Shown here: in pieces, positions 59,747 through 64,000 of the stretch
Numbering within the stretch: the first letter of the stretch is position 1
Layout: each line of letters starts with the position of its first letter
DNA from: Pseudaquabacterium terrae
GTDB taxonomy: Bacteria > Pseudomonadota > Gammaproteobacteria > Burkholderiales > Burkholderiaceae_C
DNA length: 64,000 nt
Assembly: GCF_013266755.1 (NCBI RefSeq)
Contig: NZ_JABRWJ010000003.1
Location: 186,001-250,000, forward strand
Reading direction: 5' to 3'
The notes under the pieces: model-generated
Database searches by the model: none
What the model was told of the DNA's origin: nothing
What the model saw: the letters and a program-made list of their open reading frames with translations, nothing else
Position numbers and translations under genes: made by a program

Positions 59747-60448
59747 ATGCTGAGCCTGGACGAAGCCCGCACCCTGTTCGACGCCTGCCCGGACGTCGTG
59801 TTCTTCGCCAAGGATCGCCTCGGCCGCTACACCGGTGCCAACCGCACGCTGCTGCAGCGGCTGGGGCTGGCCGACGAGTCGGCGCTGCTCGGCCGCACGC
59901 CGCGCGAGCTGTTTCCCGAGCCGCTGGGCGCGAGTTACCACGCGCAGGACCTGGCCGTCATCGCCTCGGGCCGGCCGCTGCTCGACGAGCTGGAGCGCCA
60001 CCTGTTCCCGAACCATGCGCACGGATGGTGCCTGACGCGCAAGCTGCCGCTGCAGCGCGCCGGCCGCACCGTCGGCGTGATCGGCATCTCGCGCGACCTG
60101 CCGCTGTCGGCGCAGAGCGCGCACGTGATCGGCCGCCTGCAGCGCGTGATCGAGCATGTGCAGGCCACGTTCGCGAGCGAGATCCGCATCGGCGACTTGG
60201 CGGCGATGGCTCACCTGTCGGTGGCGCAGTTCGAGCGCCAGTTCGCGCGGGTGATGCAGATCACGCCGAAGCGCTGGCTGATCTCGGTGCGGCTGGAAGC
60301 GGCGATGCGTGCGCTCGAAGCCGGCGGCGAATCGGTCGCGGCGATCGCGCAGGCCTCGGGCTTTGCGGACCACAGCGCGTTCACGCGCAGCTTCCGCAAG
60401 CATGTCGGGCTGACACCGACGCAGTACCAGCAGGCGACGCGGCGATAG
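59747..60448 (+). CDS. AraC-family regulator with N-terminal PAS domain
   Basis: A 233-residue protein. Residues ~1-110 form a PAS-like domain ([32 protein letters not shown]...[11 protein letters not shown]). Residues ~130-233 form an AraC DNA-binding domain with two helix-turn-helix units ([45 protein letters not shown] and [32 protein letters not shown]). It is divergent from the hydroxyproline operon across an 82-bp gap and is the likely regulator of that operon (inference). The fusion of PAS and AraC domains suggests direct sensing of hydroxyproline or a related ligand. Confidence 0.92.
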   Translation: MLSLDEARTLFDACPDVVFFAKDRLGRYTGANRTLLQRLGLADESALLGRTPRELFPEPLGASYHAQDLAVIASGRPLLDELERHLFPNHAHGWCLTRKLPLQRAGRTVGVIGISRDLPLSAQSAHVIGRLQRVIEHVQATFASEIRIGDLAAMAHLSVAQFERQFARVMQITPKRWLISVRLEAAMRALEAGGESVAAIAQASGFADHSAFTRSFRKHVGLTPTQYQQATRR

Positions 60449-60561
60449 GCGTCTCGCGCCGCTCTGTTTCGGGTTCTTCCAAGACGGCGCGGCCAGCACG
60501 CGGCTATCGTCGGCGCCATGGTTCCCGAACAGACTCTCCCTCGCATCCACGCGTCTTTCAG

Positions 60562-60972
60562 ATGACCACCCACACGCTGCCCGCGGTCCCGCACGAGGTG
60601 CTGGCCAAGCTGCGCGCGATCTGCCTGGCGCTGCCGGAGGTGGTCGAAGAGTCGGCGTGGACCGGCATCCGCTGGTCGGTGCGCAAGAAGAACTTCGCCC
60701 ACGTGCTGATGATCGACGGCGGCGAGCCGGCCGCCTACGCCCGCGCCGCCGGCCGCGCCGGTCCGGCCTGCGTGCTGACCTTCCGGCTGCCACGCGGCAA
60801 GCTCGATGCAGCAGGCTTTCATCATGACCCGTACTTCCGCCCCGTGTGGTTCCCTAACATCGCCGGACGGGTGGTCGACGAGCGGATCGACTGGGACGAG
60901 GTCGAGCAATTGCTGATCGACAGCTACGGCGTGCTGGCACCGAAGAAACTGGCGGCGATGGTCGATCGGTGA
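60562..60972 (+). CDS. MmcQ/YjbR-family DNA-binding-like protein
   Basis: A 136-residue protein with the YjbR fold: AKLRAICLALPEVVEESAWTGIRWSVRKKNFAHVLMIDGG, then CVLTFRLPRG and PYFRPVWFPNIAGRVVDERIDWDEVEQLLIDSYGVLAPKKLAAMV. The family is annotated as MmcQ/YjbR and has a double-psi/CyaY-like fold of unknown function. The start at 60562 is the ATG before TTHTLPA. It is followed by a DoxX-like gene 34 bp downstream. No partner is evident. Confidence 0.9.
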   Translation: MTTHTLPAVPHEVLAKLRAICLALPEVVEESAWTGIRWSVRKKNFAHVLMIDGGEPAAYARAAGRAGPACVLTFRLPRGKLDAAGFHHDPYFRPVWFPNIAGRVVDERIDWDEVEQLLIDSYGVLAPKKLAAMVDR

Positions 60973-61006
60973 TGCCGCCTGGAGCGACGCACAATGGTTC
61001 GCACGC

Positions 61007-61384
61007 ATGAACACCGCACTCGGCATCGCCCGCACCAGCTCCGCAGCGATCTGGATCTACCAGGGCCTGGTGCCGAAGATCCTCGGCCCGCATGCCGACG
61101 AAGTCGCGATGATGAATGCAGCGGGCATACCGGCGTCGCTGCAGGCCATCGCCACATCGACCGCCGGCCTGCTGGAAATCCTGCTCGGCCTGTGCATCCT
61201 TGCGCTGCCCCGCCAGGCCTGGCCGCACCTGCTGAGCATGCTGGCCCTGGCCGGCCTGCTGGCCTTCGTCGTGGTCTTCGCGCCCGCTTACCTGGTGGCC
61301 GCATTCAACCCGGTCGCCGGGAACATCGGCCTCGGCGCGCTGTCGGCCATCGCCTGGCTCGCCACGCGGCAGCAGCGCGCGTGA
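61007..61384 (+). CDS. DoxX-like membrane protein
   Basis: A 125-residue protein with four hydrophobic segments: SSAAIWIYQGLVPKILGPHADEVAMM, IATSTAGLLEILLGLCILALP, LLSMLALAGLLAFVVVFAPAYLV and GNIGLGALSAIAWLATRQ. This pattern is the DoxX-like (DoxX_2/DUF) family of small quinone- or thiol-linked membrane proteins. The ...YQGLVPKIL... and ...AAFNP... motifs are family-typical. Function unknown. It stands 34 bp after the YjbR-like gene and is convergent with the alpha/beta hydrolase gene. Confidence 0.9.
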   Translation: MNTALGIARTSSAAIWIYQGLVPKILGPHADEVAMMNAAGIPASLQAIATSTAGLLEILLGLCILALPRQAWPHLLSMLALAGLLAFVVVFAPAYLVAAFNPVAGNIGLGALSAIAWLATRQQRA

Positions 61385-61393
61385 CCTCGGTGT

Positions 61394-62293
61394 TCAGCGC
61401 TCCGCCAGGAACGCCAGCACCTGCTTGGCCACCGCGTCCGGCCGCTCGCGCTGCAGGAAGTGCCCGCATTCGTCGAGCACGACGCGGCGGAAGCCGCCGG
61501 TGTAGAACGCCTCCTGCCCGAGCTGCGTGTCGACGAACAGGTCGACCGCGTCGCGCGCGCCCTGCAGGTTCAAGGTCGGCGATGTGATGCGGGGGTCCTG
61601 TGCCAGCCGGTGGCTCGCCGCGGCGTCGCGCGGATCGGCGGACGGGTCCTGATCGAAGGATCGATAGGCCGACAGCACGACCGCGGTCCAGTCCGAATTG
61701 CCGAGCGACAGCGCCAGCGACGCAAACTCCGCCTCGGCGAAGCGCCAGCCCGGCGACCACTGCTCCCACAGATAACGCGCAAAGCACGCGCGGTCGGCAT
61801 CGATCAGCGCCTGCGCCAGCGGCGTCTGGAACAACCACTGGGTCCAGCCGGCATGCAGCGTCGCCCACGAGGGCCGCTTGCCCTGCGCGAACACGGCAGC
61901 GTTCAGCAGCCCGTGCCCGTTCAGCAGCACCATGCGCTCGACCCGCTCGGGGTGCAGGATCGCCAGTGCCTGCGCGGTCGCGGCGCCCCAGTCCTGCCCG
62001 ACCAGCACGACGCGGTCGAGGCGCAGCGCATCGAGCAGCGCGAGCAGGTCGCGTGCCCTCGCCGCGGGCTGGCCGCTGCGCGGCGTGTCGGCCGAATGGA
62101 AGCGCGTGGATCCGCAGCCGCGCACGTGCGGCGCCAGCGCGTGGCGGCCGGCGGTGGCCAGGATCGGGCCGACGCCGCGCCAGGCGCTGGCGTCGTCCGG
62201 AAAGCCATGCAGCAGGATCAGCGGCGGCTCCCGGCCTGGCTCGCCATAACGCTCGAAGCCGATGTGCAGCTGGTCGGTGTCGACGTGCTCCAT
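61394..62293 (-). CDS. Alpha/beta hydrolase (epoxide hydrolase / haloacetate dehalogenase-like)
   Basis: A 299-residue alpha/beta hydrolase. The oxyanion motif HGFP is at 29-32, the nucleophile is D101 in LVGQDWGAATAQ, and the catalytic histidine is H278 in DECGHFLQRERP. An Asp nucleophile with HGFP and the DWG pattern is that of epoxide hydrolases and fluoroacetate dehalogenases. Substrate is not decided by sequence. Upstream lies the structured repeat copy B that directly abuts this start; there is no Shine-Dalgarno in front of it. Confidence 0.93.
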   Translation of the reverse strand: MEHVDTDQLHIGFERYGEPGREPPLILLHGFPDDASAWRGVGPILATAGRHALAPHVRGCGSTRFHSADTPRSGQPAARARDLLALLDALRLDRVVLVGQDWGAATAQALAILHPERVERMVLLNGHGLLNAAVFAQGKRPSWATLHAGWTQWLFQTPLAQALIDADRACFARYLWEQWSPGWRFAEAEFASLALSLGNSDWTAVVLSAYRSFDQDPSADPRDAAASHRLAQDPRITSPTLNLQGARDAVDLFVDTQLGQEAFYTGGFRRVVLDECGHFLQRERPDAVAKQVLAFLAER

Positions 62294-62370
62294 CAGTGTC
62301 CGCCCGGCCGCCCGAAGGACACTGAGCGCCCCTCGGGGGCCGCGAACGAAGTGAGCTGGGGGCTGACCAT
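62293..62370 (-). repeat. Structured leader element, copy B (before the alpha/beta hydrolase gene)
   Basis: Read on the minus strand: CCCCCAGCTCACTTCGTTCGC, a GCCCC-CGA-GGGGC hairpin, then TCAGTGTCC-N15-GGACACTGA, a 9-bp perfect stem whose last base is the A of the ATG. It differs from copy A in the stem sequence but preserves the pairing. The element extends to 62370, where plus-strand GACCAT occurs as in copy A (CACCAT). Confidence 0.75.
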
Positions 62371-62601
62371 ACGCGGGCTTTTACGTCGATCGCGCCGGCC
62401 CCACTGTGAGAAGGCGTGAGCGGCCGGAAAGCCCTGCCGGTGGGTGGGTGGCCGAAGCGCGGCGGGCAAGAACTCCCGCTTCCTCCTCCTTCGTTGCCCG
62501 GCATCGCCTCGGCCCCCGGACGGCACTGTGCCGCGCACGGCGGGCCGGCGCCATCGCCCTGAAGGGGGCCCCCGCGAGAGGGATGCCGCGTGGGTACTGG
62601 G
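62371..62601. other. Intergenic stretch between repeat copy B and the HD gene
   Basis: With the repeat this makes a 308-bp gap without a gene. I see no conserved reading frame with a ribosome binding site, no tRNA and no clear terminator. The GC content is very high and several C/G-rich runs (GGGGGCCCCC near 62561) could pair. It should hold the promoter of the hydrolase gene, but I cannot pick it out. Confidence 0.4.
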
Positions 62602-63036
62602 TCACACCCCGTTCTGCTCGGCCAGCAGCAGCGCGCGCACCTGCGCGTAGATCTTCAGCCGGGCGTGGTCGGCTTCGGTGGGCTGCGCGATGCGGCTCAA
62701 GTCCATGTTGTCGGTGACGTCGGCGAGCTTGACGGCCCGCGCGATCGGGTTCGCCGCGGCGCGCGCCGCTGCCGCGAGCCGGTCCTCGCCCTTCGTCTTG
62801 GTCAGCGCGCGCACGGCCTGAAGCACCTCCTCGGGGAAGCCTTCGCTGCGCAGCTCGTCGAGCGTGACGCTGGTGTCCTCGACCACGTCGTGCAGCACCG
62901 CGGCGATGCGTTCGGGCGGCCGCTTCACCGCCAGCATCACGCGCAGCGGATGAAGGATGTAGGGCTGGCCCGCCTTGTCGACCTGGCCGGCGTGCGCGCG
63001 GGCGGCAATCTGAATCGCTCGTTCCAGGGTCGACAT
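62602..63036 (-). CDS. HD-domain phosphohydrolase (MESH1/SpoT-like)
   Basis: A 144-residue protein with the RelA/SpoT-type HD hydrolase pattern: LERAIQIAARAHAGQVDKAGQPYILHPLRVMLAV, then IAAVLHDVVEDTSVTLDEL with the HD pair, and IARAVKLADVTDNMDL supplying the last Asp. Small stand-alone HD proteins of this kind (MESH1-like, SAH) hydrolyse (p)ppGpp or NADPH-type pyrophosphates. There is no synthetase domain. GGAG precedes the ATG. It is transcribed toward the hydrolase gene but separated by over 300 bp. Confidence 0.93.
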   Translation of the reverse strand: MSTLERAIQIAARAHAGQVDKAGQPYILHPLRVMLAVKRPPERIAAVLHDVVEDTSVTLDELRSEGFPEEVLQAVRALTKTKGEDRLAAAARAAANPIARAVKLADVTDNMDLSRIAQPTEADHARLKIYAQVRALLLAEQNGV

Positions 63037-63139
63037 CGGCGGCTCCTCGGTGCGGCAGCCAGTATGCCCGGCGCGACCGTGCAGTCTTCAGGGTGCGGCA
63101 CGCAGTTTGCCCGCGGCCGTTCTCAACTGGAGAACCGAC

Positions 63140-63394
63140 ATGGAAAAGCGCCTGCACTGGCTGGAGTCCTTCGAAGCCCGCGGCTCCGACGGACAGACTT
63201 ACAAGGTACGCGGCTACGAACACCTTGCGCGCGACGAGTCGATCCCCGACGGCATGGAGCGCTGGGAGCCGACCGGCACGGCCGAGTACCGGCTGGCCGA
63301 CGGGGGGCGTGTCGATGCGCGCGGCGACGGCAGCCTGCGGCTGCCGAGCGGGGTCGTGCTCGAGCGGATGCGCGAAGCGCAGAAGCTGGCCTGA
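63140..63394 (+). CDS. Hypothetical protein, 84 aa
   Basis: A short soluble protein with a beta-rich pattern: LHWLESFEARGSDGQTYKVRGYEHLARDES, WEPTGTAEYRLADGGRVDARGDGSLRLPSGVVLER. The pattern of strand, strand and helix recurs in small proteobacterial proteins of unknown function. There is no signal peptide. The ATG lies about 10 bases after CTGGAGA. It is convergent with the compositional outlier gene at 63414. Confidence 0.7.
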   Translation: MEKRLHWLESFEARGSDGQTYKVRGYEHLARDESIPDGMERWEPTGTAEYRLADGGRVDARGDGSLRLPSGVVLERMREAQKLA

Positions 63395-63413
63395 GGCGCT
63401 GGGCGCCCGGCGC

Positions 63414-63710
63414 TCAGGCCTGCGAGTTCATGTAGCGCAGCATCTGGTTCATGCCGAAGTCGGTCGTCATGCCCATCGCACTGCCGATGTTCTGCTTGTA
63501 GACCATGCTGCCTCGGATCAGGTCGGTGTGGTTCGTCGGCGACTTGGACCAGACGATGAAGTCCTTGCCGACGTGCACGTGCGGGTACTTATTCTGCGAC
63601 GGCACGAAGATGTCCTTGCCCTGAGCGACGTAGGTCGCGACATCGAAGTAGCTGCTGTAGAGGTCATTCGAGGTGACCCATTCCCGTACCATCTTGATCG
63701 TCAGCGTCAT
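63414..63710 (-). CDS. Hypothetical protein, 98 aa, compositionally unlike its neighbours
   Basis: A protein rich in Asn, Ser, Tyr, Met and Lys: MTLTIKMVREWVTSNDLYSSYFDVATYVAQGKDIFVPSQNKYPHVHVGKDFIVWSKSPTNHTDLIRGSMVYKQNIGSAMGMTTDFGMNQMLRYMNSQA. No family is recognised. Its codon use is richer in A/T-ending and Asn/Tyr codons than the surrounding genes, so it may have been acquired recently. GGAG precedes the ATG at 63710. Upstream lies a perfect 12-bp inverted repeat (63736-63769), which may regulate it. Confidence 0.7.
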   Translation of the reverse strand: MTLTIKMVREWVTSNDLYSSYFDVATYVAQGKDIFVPSQNKYPHVHVGKDFIVWSKSPTNHTDLIRGSMVYKQNIGSAMGMTTDFGMNQMLRYMNSQA

Positions 63711-63735
63711 CTGATGCTCCGTAGTGATTTGGATT

Positions 63736-63769
63736 CGAACGCCGCGCAGCTTAGGCCGCGCGGCGTTCG
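63736..63769. promoter_or_regulatory. 12-bp perfect inverted repeat in leader of the 98-aa gene
   Basis: CGAACGCCGCGC and GCGCGGCGTTCG are separated by 10 bases, 25 bases upstream of the ATG at 63710. On the minus strand the hairpin is followed by AATCCAAATCACTACGGAGC and the start. It could be a leader hairpin or attenuator. Confidence 0.65.
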
Positions 63770-63807
63770 CACGTCGAGAGACGAAAGCCACATCGCGCGC
63801 CATACAG

Positions 63808-63831
63808 CCTAGGGATGGGCCTAGGGATGGG
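63808..63831. repeat. Tandem 12-bp direct repeat
   Basis: CCTAGGGATGGG occurs twice in tandem without spacer. It lies in the gap between the two divergently read genes and may mark a regulator-binding array; no purpose is established. Confidence 0.7.
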
Positions 63832-63865
63832 CAGCGCGGGTCCGGGACGATTCAATCCGCGCCCA

Positions 63866-63900
63866 CCGGCGACCCGAGAGGTCGCCGGTTCGCTTGTTGT
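63866..63900 (+). terminator. 9-bp hairpin upstream of the last gene
   Basis: CCGGCGACC-CGAGA-GGTCGCCGG is followed by TTCGCTTGTTGTC, moderately T-rich. It is terminator-like on the plus strand, but no plus-strand gene ends just before it, so it may be an attenuator or leader hairpin of the gene at 63937. Confidence 0.5.
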
Positions 63901-63936
63901 CACCCCAACCCAAATCCAAACACGGGAGCTTTCCGG

Positions 63937-64000
63937 ATGAACCGAACCCTCACGGCGTTGCGCCGCTTCACCCTCGGTGCCCTCGCGGCCACGCTGCTTT
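63937..64000 (+). CDS. Exported protein, 5' end only
   Basis: Only the first 21 codons are in the window: MNRTLTALRRFTLGALAATLL, a typical signal-peptide beginning with Arg residues before the hydrophobic stretch. CGGGAG lies 8-13 bases upstream of the ATG. Its leader, CAAATCCAAACACGGGAGC, resembles that of the 98-aa gene (ATCCAAATCACTACGGAGC), which also follows a hairpin. What the mature protein is cannot be told. Confidence 0.65.
   Translation, partial: MNRTLTALRRFTLGALAATLL

Noticed and set aside
62450-62600. A small peptide frame between copy B and the HD gene
   Set aside because: No ribosome binding site or recognisable sequence; Arg/Ala/Gly noise of GC-rich DNA.

Overview
The window is 64 kb of very GC-rich, densely packed bacterial chromosome, with about 65 protein genes and hardly any gap over 300 bases. 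Two Bug/TctC-type periplasmic binding proteins, a trimeric-type porin, a LysR-led catabolic cluster, a cytochrome-c-fused copper nitrite reductase and a Lys/Ala-tailed HU protein together suggest a betaproteobacterium of the order Burkholderiales (Rhizobacter/Piscinibacter/Methylibium-like). This is inferred from gene content; no rRNA is present. I saw no tRNA, rRNA, CRISPR array, insertion sequence or prophage. The region reads as core and metabolic chromosome.

Layout. 1-5.6 kb: the end of a nitrilase gene, a flavin/PNPOx-like protein, then a LysR regulator divergent from a DapA-family aldolase/lyase, a Bug binding protein and a porin. 5.7-9.2 kb: glutathione-dependent formaldehyde dehydrogenase, two small proteins and a NirK-cytochrome c fusion lipoprotein. 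9.4-14 kb: a second Bug protein with an MmgE/PrpD protein, then the serine pair serC-serA. 14-21.6 kb: a tripartite RND efflux pump (outer membrane factor, permease, adaptor), a SYLF lipoprotein and a TetR regulator. Three matching 20-bp operators tie the TetR gene to the pump. 21.6-27 kb: small proteins, an RCC1-repeat protein, YciH/Sui1, a DMT exporter, a serine hydrolase and an MFS transporter. 27-32 kb: a hybrid histidine kinase overlapping a MEDS-domain sensor gene, then small membrane and TPR proteins. 32-38 kb: a two-subunit sodium:solute symporter, hemerythrin, cardiolipin synthase-like protein and three small secreted or membrane proteins. 38-43 kb: cupin, DUF1801 protein, an SOS-box-controlled Fe-S helicase and an HU/H1-like protein. 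43-47.6 kb: MltB transglycosylase, a PhyH dioxygenase/SAF oxidoreductase pair and a chimeric GGCT-like protein. 48-55 kb: a Suv3-like helicase divergent from a large 7TMR-DISM hybrid kinase with its own response regulator. 55-60.4 kb: a five-gene, 4-bp-overlapping 4-hydroxyproline catabolic operon with a divergent AraC regulator. 60.5-64 kb: small proteins, an alpha/beta hydrolase, an HD phosphohydrolase and the start of an exported protein.

The observation I rate highest is a ~78-bp element found twice, directly in front of the start codons of the TetR gene and the alpha/beta-hydrolase gene. Its terminal stem differs in sequence between copies but stays fully paired in both, ending on the A of the ATG. 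That pattern fits a structured leader or mobile repeat. Other points worth a second look are the LexA box that redefines the helicase start, an exact EF-hand loop inside the symporter, the EctD-like dioxygenase/SAF oxidoreductase pair, the MEDS-kinase pair, and an isochorismatase stub fused to a GGCT-like domain.
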